From Streptomyces sp. ISL-43 (GTDB lineage Bacteria > Actinomycetota > Actinomycetes > Streptomycetales > Streptomycetaceae): a stretch of 64,000 bases of DNA. Positions 54,981 through 62,651 of this stretch are shown here, in pieces. Position numbers and translations under genes: made by a program. Location: NCBI RefSeq assembly GCF_018614195.1, contig NZ_JAGGOT010000022.1:62001-126000 (forward strand), in the 5' to 3' direction. The notes below the pieces were generated by a model. That model made no database searches. It had not been told where the DNA came from and saw only the letters and a program-made list of their open reading frames with translations. Numbering within the stretch: position 1 is the stretch's first letter; the number at the start of each line of letters is the position of its first letter.

Positions 54981-56573
54981 ATGACGACCTTCGACGAACT
55001 GCTGACCACGCTCGCTCCCTCGCCGAGCCTGCACCGGTCCACCGCGGAACTCAACCGGCTGAAGGACGAGGTAAGCCGCGGTCCGGATCCCGAGGCGACG
55101 AAGCGGCAGCACGCCAAGGGCAAACTGACCCCCTACGAACGGCTCGAACTCCTCTTCGACGAGGGCACCTTCACGGAGCTCGAGCCGCTCCGCCGGCACC
55201 GGGCGACCGGATTCGGCCTCGAGCACCGCAGGCCGCACGGCGACGGCGTCGTCATCGGCTGGGGCCTGGTGCACGGCAGCACGGTCTTCGCGTACGCCCA
55301 TGACTTCCGGGTCTTCGGCGGCGCACTCGGTGAGGCTCACGCCGCCAAGATCCACAAGGTGATGGACCTCGCCGAGAAGGCCGGCGCCCCGCTGGTCTCC
55401 CTGAACGACGGTGCGGGCGCCCGTATCCAGGAGGGCGTCTCGGCCCTGGCCGGATACGGCGGCATCTTCCGCCGCAACACCCGTGCCTCGGGGGTGATCC
55501 CGCAGATCAGCGTCATGCTCGGCCCGTGCGCGGGCGGCGCGGCGTACTCCCCGGCGCTCACGGACTTCGTGTTCATGGTCCGAGAGACCTCGCAGATGTT
55601 CATCACCGGGCCGGACGTGGTCCGCGCGGTGACCGGCGAGCAGATCACCCAGAACGGCCTCGGCGGCGCCGACGTGCACGCCTCCGTCTCCGGCGTCGCC
55701 GGATTCGCGTACGACACCGAGGAGGAGTGCCTGGAGGACGTCCGCTACCTGCTCTCGCTGCTCCCGCAGAACAACCGCGAACTGCCCCCGGTGGTCCGCG
55801 GCGACGACCCCGCCGACCGCCGTACCGACGCCCTCGCCGGGATCGTCCCGGCCGACCCGGGGCAGGCGTACGACATGCGCAAGGTGATCGAGGAGATCGT
55901 CGACGACGGCGAGTTCTTCGAGGTCCAGGAGGCCTGGGCGCAGAACGTCGTGTGCGCCTTCGCCCGGCTCGACGGACACGTGGTGGGCATCGTCGCCAAC
56001 CAGCCGGCCGCGCTGGCCGGCGTCCTGGACATCCACAGCTCCGAGAAGGCCGCGCGGTTCGTCCAGACCTGCGACGCCTTCAACGTCCCGCTGCTCACGC
56101 TCGTGGACGTGCCCGGCTTCCTGCCGGGCGTCGACCAGGAGCACAACGGCATCATCCGGCACGGCGCCAAGCTGCTGTACGCGTACTGCAACGCGACCGT
56201 CCCCCGGATCTCCCTGGTCGTCCGCAAGGCCTACGGCGGTGCGTACATCGTCATGGACTCGCGGTCCATCGGCGCCGACCTGGCCTTCGCCTGGCCCATC
56301 AACGAGATCGCCGTGATGGGCGCGGAGGGCGCGGCGAACGTGGTCTTCCGCAAGGAGATCGCCTCCTCCGACGATCCCGAGGCGACACGGGAACGTCTCG
56401 TCAAGCAGTACAAGGCCGAGCTCATGCATCCGTACTACGCCGCCGAGCGCGGGCTCGTGGACGATGTCATCGATCCGGGCGAGACCCGGCAGGTCCTGAT
56501 CCGCTCCCTGGCGATGCTGCGGGCCAAGCACGCCTCGCTGCCGGAGCGCAAGCACGGCAACCAGCCGGTGTGA
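54981..56573 (+). CDS. acyl-CoA carboxylase carboxyltransferase (beta) subunit
   Basis: A 530-residue carboxyltransferase of the AccD/PccB type. Both crotonase-fold halves are present: KQRHAKGKLTPYERLELLFD-like entry, GALGEAHAAKIHKVMDLAEKAGAPLVSLNDGAGARIQEG, MLGPCAGGAAYSPALTDF (oxyanion hole) and, in the second half, VPGFLPGVDQEHNGIIRHGAKLLYAY and RKAYGGAYIVMDSRSIGADLAFAWP. It takes carboxyl groups from a biotin carrier to make malonyl-CoA, the extender for the PKS. No biotin carboxylase subunit is in the window, so it must use a genomic alpha subunit; the epsilon subunit is at 45.8 kb. Confidence 0.96.
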   Translation: MTTFDELLTTLAPSPSLHRSTAELNRLKDEVSRGPDPEATKRQHAKGKLTPYERLELLFDEGTFTELEPLRRHRATGFGLEHRRPHGDGVVIGWGLVHGSTVFAYAHDFRVFGGALGEAHAAKIHKVMDLAEKAGAPLVSLNDGAGARIQEGVSALAGYGGIFRRNTRASGVIPQISVMLGPCAGGAAYSPALTDFVFMVRETSQMFITGPDVVRAVTGEQITQNGLGGADVHASVSGVAGFAYDTEEECLEDVRYLLSLLPQNNRELPPVVRGDDPADRRTDALAGIVPADPGQAYDMRKVIEEIVDDGEFFEVQEAWAQNVVCAFARLDGHVVGIVANQPAALAGVLDIHSSEKAARFVQTCDAFNVPLLTLVDVPGFLPGVDQEHNGIIRHGAKLLYAYCNATVPRISLVVRKAYGGAYIVMDSRSIGADLAFAWPINEIAVMGAEGAANVVFRKEIASSDDPEATRERLVKQYKAELMHPYYAAERGLVDDVIDPGETRQVLIRSLAMLRAKHASLPERKHGNQPV

Positions 56574-56586
56574 GCGCGCGGTACAC

Positions 56587-56621
56587 GGGGTCGCGGTTCC
56601 GTCCGGGGGGACCGCGGCCCC
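56587..56621 (+). terminator. imperfect hairpin after the carboxyltransferase gene
   Basis: GGGGTCGCGGTTCC (56587-56600) pairs with GGACCGCGGCCCC (56609-56621) with one bulge and one G-U pair and an 8-nt loop, 14 bp past the stop. Confidence 0.65.
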
Positions 56622-56895
56622 ATGCTCCTTCAATGCACGGCGCGTTCGGGGCGTTTGGGGTGTTCGGGGTATTCGGCACGTTGGACCGTGTTCACCGACC
56701 GAAACGCGAGGGGCGCCGGACTTCGTCTCCCGAATGACTTCCGGAAGCCCGGGAAAAGAAATTCCGCCGGCACACCGGTGTGCCGGATCAGGAAAACCCA
56801 TAAACCAGATCGTGGCTTTCTCCCCGCGCGGCACGGCAATTGCGGCGGGCACATGCGGCTCTCCGCATCGCGTGGGCGCGGGTACGTTCACCACA
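56622..56895. other. gene-poor region with palindromes and short repeats
   Basis: About 270 bp without a convincing gene, between the carboxyltransferase terminator and a doubtful small frame. It holds a 9-bp repeat (56644-56679: GTTCGGGGC, GTTTGGGGT, GTTCGGGGT, ATTCGGCAC), the 10-bp palindrome CTTCCGGAAG near 56738, and a 20-bp perfect palindrome at 56767-56786. A locally AT-richer stretch follows (AGGAAAACCCATAAACCAG). This looks like a regulatory region rather than decayed coding sequence. Confidence 0.6.
56767..56786. promoter_or_regulatory. 20-bp perfect palindrome
   Basis: CCGGCACACCGGTGTGCCGG without a loop, so it suits a dimeric DNA-binding protein better than a hairpin. It lies about 110 bp before a possible leaderless start at 56896 and 290 bp from the TetR gene end. 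A TetR- or GntR-type operator is possible. Confidence 0.5.
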
Positions 56896-57105
56896 ATGCC
56901 GGAGGATACGGACGGGGTGGCGCAAGCGGGCGGCGGCGCACAGGCGATCGGGCTGGAGCTGATCGGCAGCGCGGATCCGGGTCAAGCGCGAGTCGGCCTG
57001 CAAGAGGCGGCCGCCGCGCTGGTCTCGGCCGACCTGCCGGAGGCGGGGGCCGGTGCGGGACGGTCCGAGGGGACGTGCGTCACTGACGGGTGTGCAGGCC
57101 CGTGA
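56896..57105 (+). CDS. possible small protein, doubtful
   Basis: A 69-residue frame (MPEDTDGVAQAGGG... ending CVTDGCAGP) with an Ala-rich helical middle (LELIGSADPGQARVGLQEAAAALVSADLPEAG). It has no ribosome site, but TACGTT lies 7 bp before the ATG, as in leaderless genes. It overlaps the TetR gene's 3' end by 26 bp on the other strand. I recognise no family, and the frame could be chance. Confidence 0.3.
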   Translation: MPEDTDGVAQAGGGAQAIGLELIGSADPGQARVGLQEAAAALVSADLPEAGAGAGRSEGTCVTDGCAGP

Positions 57106-57634
57106 GGACCATGTGGATCAGGAGGGCGTAACTCTCGTCCAGGGCCTCGGGGAGGGCGAAACCGCCCCCGGTCTCCAGGGAGACGAAGCCGTGGGCCGTG
57201 GCGCGCACGCACCGGGCCGCGTGGATGGCCGCCGAGTCCTCCATCCCGTACGCGCGCAGGGCGGCGAGCAGGATGGCGATCAGGCGCCGGCCGGCTTCGG
57301 CCGTGCGGGGTTCGGGGGATTGCAGCATGGCGGCGTAGCGGTGCGGGTGACGCAGCGCGTAGGTGCGCCAGGCCGTCATGAAGGCGCGGATCGCGTCGTC
57401 GGCGGAGCGGCCGAGGACGGCCTCGCCGAGCTCGTCCGTCATCTCGTTCATGATCCGCGCCGACAGGAGGTCGCGGAGCTCGGCGAGGTTGCGCACGTGC
57501 TTGTAGAGGGAGGGCGTGGCCACGCCCGCCCGGCCGGCGACCGCCGAGAGGGTCAGGGCCGCGGGGCCCTCTTCGTCGACGATGCGCAGGGCCACGTCGA
57601 CCACCGCGTCGGCGGAGAGCGAGGCCCTAGGCAC
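57080..57634 (-). CDS. TetR-family regulator
   Basis: A 184-residue TetR/AcrR regulator: helix-turn-helix in LTLSAVAGRAGVATPSLYKHVRNLAELRDLL, then a C-terminal helical domain of the TetR_C WHG/TetR_C_33 type (YALRHPHRYAAMLQSPEP). It is downstream of and overlaps the hydrolase gene by 8 bp, so the pair is one operon; a matching palindromic operator stands before the hydrolase. It is probably a repressor of that operon, and linkage to the PKS product is not shown. Confidence 0.92.
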   Translation of the reverse strand: MPRASLSADAVVDVALRIVDEEGPAALTLSAVAGRAGVATPSLYKHVRNLAELRDLLSARIMNEMTDELGEAVLGRSADDAIRAFMTAWRTYALRHPHRYAAMLQSPEPRTAEAGRRLIAILLAALRAYGMEDSAAIHAARCVRATAHGFVSLETGGGFALPEALDESYALLIHMVLTGLHTRQ

Positions 57635-58463
57635 GGGAGGCCGCCTTCAGGAAGGACACGATGGCCGCGGCGGTCTCGGCGGGGAACTGCGCGTGGGCGT
57701 AGTGTCCCGCGCCCTCGATCATCTCGAGGCGGCCGAGTCCCGCGGGCAGTTCGGCGACGATGGCCGCGCCCTCGGCGCGGGGGTCGGCCCAGTCGGGGTC
57801 GAGGGTGCCCTCGATGATCAGCGCCGGGCACTGGACGTCGCCGAGGCGGGCGCCCGCGTCGGTGGGGGCGGACATGCCCATCTTGGCGACGACGGCGATC
57901 CGGCCGGGCCGCCGCAGGTCGGTTTCGACGGCGGCGACGTGGGCGGCGAAGCCGGCGGGGCGGGCGCCCGGGTAGGCGTGGTCGAGGTAGCGCTTCCAGA
58001 GGCCGACGCTGCGCACCATGCCGGTGCCCATCAGCAGGAGCATGCCCTTGCGGTAGCGGGCGTTGGATCCGACGGCGCCGAAGTCGAGCTTCTGGGCGCG
58101 GGTGAACGAGCCGATCTCGACGATGGCGCTGACCAGTTCGGGCTCCTGGGCCGCGGCGATGGTGGCGGCGCCGCCGGCGAAGGAGTGGCCGACGATGACG
58201 GCGGGGCCGCCCAGGTGCCGGATCAGGGCGAGCAGGTCGCCCGCCACGTCGGTACGGGTGTACGAGGCCCAGCCGGTGCTCGACTCCCCGTGTCCGCGCA
58301 GGTCGGTGGTGGCGACGCGGTATCCGGCGGCGACGAGGAGGGCGGCGCTCTCGCGGTAGGCCGCCCGGTTGTCGCCCATGCCGTGCGCCAGCACGAGCAG
58401 CGGGCCTTCACCGGTGACCTCGTAGGCGAGCCGTCCGTCTTCGATGCCCAGAAACTCCGTCAT
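57627..58463 (-). CDS. alpha/beta-hydrolase
   Basis: 278 residues from ATG 58463. Signs: oxyanion strand LLVLAHGMGDNRAAY, DLRGHGESS, the nucleophile elbow VIVGHSFAGGAA, the acid in LIIEGTLDPDWADP and the catalytic His in MIEGAGHYAHAQFP. It belongs to the general esterase/haloperoxidase-like group; its natural substrate is unknown. It forms a two-gene operon with the TetR gene behind an AAGCTAA/TTAGCTT operator, an arrangement common in Streptomyces and perhaps unrelated to the pathway. Confidence 0.92.
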   Translation of the reverse strand: MTEFLGIEDGRLAYEVTGEGPLLVLAHGMGDNRAAYRESAALLVAAGYRVATTDLRGHGESSTGWASYTRTDVAGDLLALIRHLGGPAVIVGHSFAGGAATIAAAQEPELVSAIVEIGSFTRAQKLDFGAVGSNARYRKGMLLLMGTGMVRSVGLWKRYLDHAYPGARPAGFAAHVAAVETDLRRPGRIAVVAKMGMSAPTDAGARLGDVQCPALIIEGTLDPDWADPRAEGAAIVAELPAGLGRLEMIEGAGHYAHAQFPAETAAAIVSFLKAASRA

Positions 58464-58502
58464 GACCCGTCCCCTGGAAGCAGTGGCTAATCCCTGTTGC
58501 CT

Positions 58503-58525
58503 AAAAGCTAAGGGCATTAGCTTCT
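58503..58525 (-). promoter_or_regulatory. TetR-type operator upstream of the hydrolase-tetR operon
   Basis: AAAAGCTAA, 5 bp (GGGCA), TTAGCTTCT: inverted repeat matching in 8 of 9 positions, with a perfect core AAGCTAA-N5-TTAGCTT. An additional half-site GGCTAA lies near 58481. The site is 40-60 bp before the hydrolase ATG, where a repressor would cover the promoter. Confidence 0.65.
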
Positions 58526-58555
58526 GGGGGCAACCCCTCCTGGACCGGCCGCGCC

Positions 58556-59167
58556 TCAAGGGACGCGCGCGGTCCGGCGTGCGTAGTGGCGGGCCGCCTT
58601 CGCGCGGTTCCCGCAGCCCGTGCTCGAACACCAGCGGCGGGTGCCGTTGCGGCTGGCGTCGTGGAAGCGCAGGCCGCAGGTGGGGTTGGCGCAGCTCTTG
58701 AGGCGGTCGGGGGCGGTCGTGAGCAGGCGGAGGTAGTCGGCGGCCGCGAGGTAGCCGAGCAGGCGGGCCGGATCGACGGCCTCCAGGCGCTCGACGGGGC
58801 CGGCCGGGGTGAGCAGGCGCCGGATCCGGCCCCCGTCGAGGAGCCGGTTGAAGGCGTCGAAGGCGACCGCCTCGGGTCCACGCCCGGCCGCGGCGACGCT
58901 TCCGGCTCCGCCGGCGCCTCGGGCCGTACGGCCCCCGCCGACCACGCCCGCCAGGGCCGCGCGGGCCTCCCGGGCCGCCGCGAGGGTGGCCGGGTCGGCC
59001 CGCAGTTCGCCCCTGCCGTAGAGCGCGGCGGCCCGGGAGCCGCTCAGCCAGAGCTCGAGACCGGCCAGGGAGTCCAGCAGGTCGTAGCGCCCGTGGCGGT
59101 CGTGCCAGAGGGTGTTGAGCAGGTCCAGGCTGAGCGGCTCGCCGGTCAGCGGGCGGGGATCGCTCAT
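58556..59167 (-). CDS. CGNR zinc-finger (ABATE-domain) protein
   Basis: 203 residues from ATG 59167 (GGAGG five bases before). The N-terminal half is an ABATE-type domain (GEPLSLDLLNTLWHDRHG, DLLDSLAGLELWL). The C-terminal CGNR zinc finger is complete: CANPTCGLRFHDASRNGTRRWCSSTGCGNRAKAARHYAR. Members are presumed DNA-binding regulators of stress or secondary metabolism. It sits 2 bp after the TetR gene and is surely co-transcribed with it. Confidence 0.9.
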   Translation of the reverse strand: MSDPRPLTGEPLSLDLLNTLWHDRHGRYDLLDSLAGLELWLSGSRAAALYGRGELRADPATLAAAREARAALAGVVGGGRTARGAGGAGSVAAAGRGPEAVAFDAFNRLLDGGRIRRLLTPAGPVERLEAVDPARLLGYLAAADYLRLLTTAPDRLKSCANPTCGLRFHDASRNGTRRWCSSTGCGNRAKAARHYARRTARVP

Positions 59168-59169
59168 GC

Positions 59170-59838
59170 TCACCTCCGGCGTCCGGGTATCACGGCTTCG
59201 GGTACGGAGCCGAACGCGCAGGACGGGGACGAGCCCTCGGCCCGGTACAGCTCCGCGATGTGCGGTCCGGCGACGATTCCCGGCAGGATCAGCCGCCACA
59301 GCCGGGTCACGTGCCGGCGCAGCGGGCCGCAGGAGCGGCTCGGCCGCGGCTCCTCCGCGCGCAGCGCCACGTCCATCCCGATCAGGGAGAACACGACCTG
59401 GGCGGCGATCTCCCGGGGGTCGGCCGCGCCGTGCAGGGCGGCGGCAAGCTCGGCGCGGACGGGCTCGGTCCAGGAGCCGCCGGCGTCGGGGTAGTGCGGG
59501 AACTCCCGGGTCAGCCGGGCTCCCGCGCGCGCCACGGGGTCGTGGCCGAGCCGACCGGCGACAACGTGCGTCATGTCGACGGCGGCCTGCAGCGGCCGGA
59601 CCCCGGCGCGCGGTACGGAGTCCAGTGCCGCGGCGGTCGTCTGCCGGGCCTCGCTCCGCACGGCCCGGACCAGGTCGTCCTTGGCCGGGAAGTGGTACAT
59701 CAAGGCGCCTTTGGTCACTCCTGCCGCGGTGCAGATGACGGCAAGGGAGGCCCCTTCGTAGCCGTACAGGTCGATGGCTTTGGCGGCGCCGTTGATCAGA
59801 GCCCGGCGCGTCCGCTCGGCTCTCTCCTGCTGCGCCAT
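59170..59838 (-). CDS. gamma-butyrolactone-receptor-like TetR regulator
   Basis: A 222-residue TetR protein. The N-terminal RAERTRRALINGAAKAIDLYGYEGASLAVICTAAGVTKGALMYHFPAKDDLVRAV follows the pattern of ArpA/ScbR-type receptors, in particular GVTKGALYFHF. The C-terminal ligand domain is of similar length, with a Pro-rich extension. It may be a pseudo-receptor that responds to the antibiotic itself. A GAGAC-N7-GTCTC palindrome precedes it, and the CGNR gene follows. Confidence 0.87.
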   Translation of the reverse strand: MAQQERAERTRRALINGAAKAIDLYGYEGASLAVICTAAGVTKGALMYHFPAKDDLVRAVRSEARQTTAAALDSVPRAGVRPLQAAVDMTHVVAGRLGHDPVARAGARLTREFPHYPDAGGSWTEPVRAELAAALHGAADPREIAAQVVFSLIGMDVALRAEEPRPSRSCGPLRRHVTRLWRLILPGIVAGPHIAELYRAEGSSPSCAFGSVPEAVIPGRRR

Positions 59839-59863
59839 GGGCGCTCCTCGTGCGTAGGGGGTG

Positions 59864-59880
59864 GAGACACTGGCCGTCTC
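59864..59880 (-). promoter_or_regulatory. palindrome upstream of the receptor-like TetR gene
   Basis: GAGAC-N7-GTCTC at 59864-59880, 26 bp before the TetR start codon. The second half (GGCCGTCTCTT) recurs in inverted form as AAGAGACGGCC at 60011-60021. It could be an autoregulatory operator, but its sequence is not a canonical ARE box. Confidence 0.45.
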
Positions 59881-60021
59881 TTCGGGACCGGGCCGGCCCG
59901 CGGCACCGGACGCCGTGCACCTCCCGGTGGAACGTGGGGGGAGAGGTGCGGCGTTCAGGGGGGACCCTCCCGGCGGAAGCCGGGAGGAACCGCGGGCCGG
60001 CCCGGCCCGAAAGAGACGGCC
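59872..60021. repeat. 32-bp long-range inverted repeat with inner hairpin
   Basis: 59872-59903 is complementary to 59990-60021 at 29 of 32 positions. Between them is a further perfect 9-bp hairpin with a GGAA tetraloop (59966-59987). The repeat fills the intergenic region in front of the receptor-like TetR gene and could fold as one large structure, act as paired operators, or be a remnant of a small mobile element. Confidence 0.75.
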
Positions 60022-60023
60022 TG

Positions 60024-60074
60024 GGTCCTGTCGTCGAAGTGGCGCCGGCCAGGCACCACTTCGACGACAGGACC
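60024..60074. terminator. 19-bp hairpin after the AMP-ligase operon
   Basis: A perfect 19-bp inverted repeat, 60024-60042 and 60056-60074, with a 13-nt loop, 53 bp past the ligase stop. It directly abuts the right arm of the 32-bp inverted repeat. Confidence 0.8.
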
Positions 60075-60127
60075 TGCGAGTGGTGTTGCCGGCGACGGGC
60101 CCGCCGCCGGCCGCACCACCCGTACGG

Positions 60128-61783
60128 TCAGGCCGCGCTGCCGGCGGGGACGGCGGCCAGGCTGTCCTCGAAGCTCTTGCGGAGCTGGGCCCGGCGGAGC
60201 TTGCCGATGCCGGTCTTGGGGATCTCGGAGCGGTCGACGGGCAGCAGGTGGCGGACGTCGACGCCGAGGCGCTCGCTGACGCGGCCGCGGATCTGCTCGC
60301 CCTGGTCCGCGGTGATGGTGCCGGTGCGCGGGCTGAAGAAGACCGCGAGCTCCTCGGCGCCGCCGGGCTCGGAGGTGACGAGGGAGGCGACGGTGTACGA
60401 GGGCTCGATGAAGTCGAGTTCCTCGACGGCGGCCTCGATCTCGTGGCCGTGGTAGGCGATGTCGCCGAGCTGGATGACGTCGTCGGTGCGGCCGGTGACG
60501 GTCAGGATGCCGTTCTCGACGTACGCCAGGTCGCCGGTCTTGAACCAGCCGTCCTCGGTGAAGGACTGCCGGTTCTGCACGGGGTTGTCGTAGTACCCGG
60601 AGGTGATCGTCGAACCGGTGACCTGGAGGCGGCCGGTGATGCCCCACGGCACGAGGTCGCCGTGCTCGTCGACGACGCGGATGCGGGTGCCGGGCTGGGG
60701 GCGGCCGACGGGCACGTAGCGGTCGTCGCCGGCGGCGGCCTCGGTGAACTGGCAGTCGGCCACGCCGGCGGTGGTCTCGGACATGCCCCAGCCGGGGAAC
60801 ATGGCGGTGGCGGGCAGCCCGTAGGGGGCCAGCAGGTCCAGGAAGCGGCGTACGACGCCGGAGCGGACGGCCTCGCCGCCGTTCATGATGTAGCGCAGCG
60901 GGCTGAGGTCCCAGCCGCGGCCCTCGAAGCGGTCGGCCTGGTCGTTGACGAGCACGAAGGCGAAGTTGGGCGCCCAGGTGGTGTCGGCCCGGTGGGTGGA
61001 GACGGTGTCGAGCCAGCGCAGCGGGTCTTCGAGCACCCACTGGATCTTGGCATGGACCTGGGCACAGCCGAGGAAGACGTCGCGGGCGTGGAACATGATC
61101 AGCCCGCCGATGTGGTCCAGCGGCATCCAGTTGAAGGTGCGGGTGTCCGCGTCGAGCTTGTTGACGCGGGCGGTGGCCGCGCTGCGCGTCAGGACGTTGC
61201 GGTGGGTGAGGGTGACGGCCTTGGGCACGCCGGTGCTGCCGGAGGTGAGCAGCAGGACGACCGGGTCGACGGCGGCCGGCTCGTGCCAGTCGAGGTCCGG
61301 CTCGTGCGCGGTGCGCAGGGTCGCCACGTCGCCCAGGTGCGCGGCGGACCAGCCGGCGTCGGCGGCGACGGCGGGCGTGATCTCCTGGCCGGTGCCGGTC
61401 AGGACGCGCGGGCGGCCGTAGCCGCTCCATACGCGCTCCAGCAGGCCGGGGCCGTTGACGGCGTCGGCGCTGACGGGCAGCGGCAGGTAGCCGCCGAGGA
61501 CGCAGGCCCAGAAGGCGCCGAGGAGGTCGGTGTCGTCGGCCGACTGGAGGATGATCTTCTCGCCGACGACGGCGCCGGATGCGCGCAGGCCGGCCAGGAT
61601 CCGCGAGGCGTCGGCGAGCAGCTCGGCGTAGCTCTGGTGGACCTCGGTGCCGTCCGGGCGGATGTAGGTCACGCCGCGGCCGTCTGGCGCGCCCGCGGCG
61701 CGGACGAGGGCGTCGCCGAGGTGCGCGACGCCGGTTTCGGGGGCGGGCCCGCCGTCGAGCAGCGATATGCCGGTGCCGGTCAT
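60128..61783 (-). CDS. AMP-dependent acyl/aryl ligase
   Basis: A 551-residue ANL ligase: VLLLTSGSTGVPKAVTLTHRN (ATP loop), NWMPLDHIGGL, GWGMSETTAGV, FKTGDLAYVENGILTVTGRTDDVIQLGDIAYHGHEIE, and the C-terminal Lys in KTGIGKLRRAQL. The MPLDHIG segment resembles FAAL and NRPS-loading ligases rather than typical CoA synthetases, so the acceptor may be a carrier protein. Substrate unknown. It overlaps the methyltransferase gene by ATGA. Either a tailoring-acid activator for the cluster or part of a neighbouring small pathway. Confidence 0.88.
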   Translation of the reverse strand: MTGTGISLLDGGPAPETGVAHLGDALVRAAGAPDGRGVTYIRPDGTEVHQSYAELLADASRILAGLRASGAVVGEKIILQSADDTDLLGAFWACVLGGYLPLPVSADAVNGPGLLERVWSGYGRPRVLTGTGQEITPAVAADAGWSAAHLGDVATLRTAHEPDLDWHEPAAVDPVVLLLTSGSTGVPKAVTLTHRNVLTRSAATARVNKLDADTRTFNWMPLDHIGGLIMFHARDVFLGCAQVHAKIQWVLEDPLRWLDTVSTHRADTTWAPNFAFVLVNDQADRFEGRGWDLSPLRYIMNGGEAVRSGVVRRFLDLLAPYGLPATAMFPGWGMSETTAGVADCQFTEAAAGDDRYVPVGRPQPGTRIRVVDEHGDLVPWGITGRLQVTGSTITSGYYDNPVQNRQSFTEDGWFKTGDLAYVENGILTVTGRTDDVIQLGDIAYHGHEIEAAVEELDFIEPSYTVASLVTSEPGGAEELAVFFSPRTGTITADQGEQIRGRVSERLGVDVRHLLPVDRSEIPKTGIGKLRRAQLRKSFEDSLAAVPAGSAA

Positions 61784-62595
61784 GCCTGGTTCTCCTCTTG
61801 CTGAGCGGTGTCGGTGACGGTGGCGCTCGCGGTCACTGTGTCGGTCGCGGTGGCCACGATGACGAGCGGGCCCCGGCCGTGGAAGGGCGCGGGCTCCTTG
61901 CGGAAACCGCCGTACTCGGCGGTGACGGTCAGTCCCGCCGCGGCCAGCAGCTCGCGCACCTCGGGCCCGGTCAGGACGGCCTGGTCGAAGAAGTTGTCGT
62001 ACATGGCGACCGTGCCGTCCGCGGTGCGGACCAGCAGGGTCTCCTCGTTGCGCCAGTTCGCCGCGTGCGCGTTGATGGCCTGGCGGGCGAGGCGGGTGAT
62101 GAGGACTCCGTCGGGGCCGCGGTGGTGGGCGACGGTGTGGGGCTGGAAGGAGTCGACGAAGTTCAGCATGTGGCCGAACTCCAGGACGACCTGGCCGCCG
62201 GGGTTGAGCAGTCCGCGGATGGAGCGCAGGACGGACGGGAGCTCGGCGCGCTCCAGGTAGTTGAGCGTCATGAAGAGGCTGTAGACGAGGTCGTAGCGCT
62301 CTTCGGTGCGGTACGTCTCGGCGCGGGCCTCCACGTAGGAGATGTTTTCGTCTCCGGCCGCGCGGGCGTACTGGAGGAACGCGGCGCTCTGGTCCACGCC
62401 GGTGCCGCGGTGGCCGCGCTCGCGCAGGGCGCGCAGGTTGGAGCCCGTGCCGCAGCCCAGGTCGAGTACGGTGCCCGCCTCGGGGAGCAGGGACGCGAGG
62501 AACTCCGTCTCGGCGGCGAGGTTACGGAAGTCCTTCCGCATGATCTCGTAGTACTCACCGGGGAATTCGAAGCTCGTGCCGGTCAAATCCGTCAT
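61780..62595 (-). CDS. class I SAM-dependent methyltransferase
   Basis: A 271-residue Rossmann-fold methyltransferase with motif I VLDLGCGTGSNLRALRERG, motif II acid in GTGVDQSAAF and motif IV DLVYSLFMTLNYL. The C terminus is a low-complexity T/V/A repeat (ATDTVTASATVTDTAQQ). It is the only obvious stand-alone methyltransferase in the window, so it is a candidate consumer of SAM from the methionine cassette, although it lies 40 kb away. Its partner gene is the AMP ligase. Confidence 0.9.
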   Translation of the reverse strand: MTDLTGTSFEFPGEYYEIMRKDFRNLAAETEFLASLLPEAGTVLDLGCGTGSNLRALRERGHRGTGVDQSAAFLQYARAAGDENISYVEARAETYRTEERYDLVYSLFMTLNYLERAELPSVLRSIRGLLNPGGQVVLEFGHMLNFVDSFQPHTVAHHRGPDGVLITRLARQAINAHAANWRNEETLLVRTADGTVAMYDNFFDQAVLTGPEVRELLAAAGLTVTAEYGGFRKEPAPFHGRGPLVIVATATDTVTASATVTDTAQQEENQA

Positions 62596-62651
62596 CCTCC
62601 TCGGATGTCAGTGCTCGTCGGTCGTCGGTCGTCGGGGGCCGTCGGTGCTCG

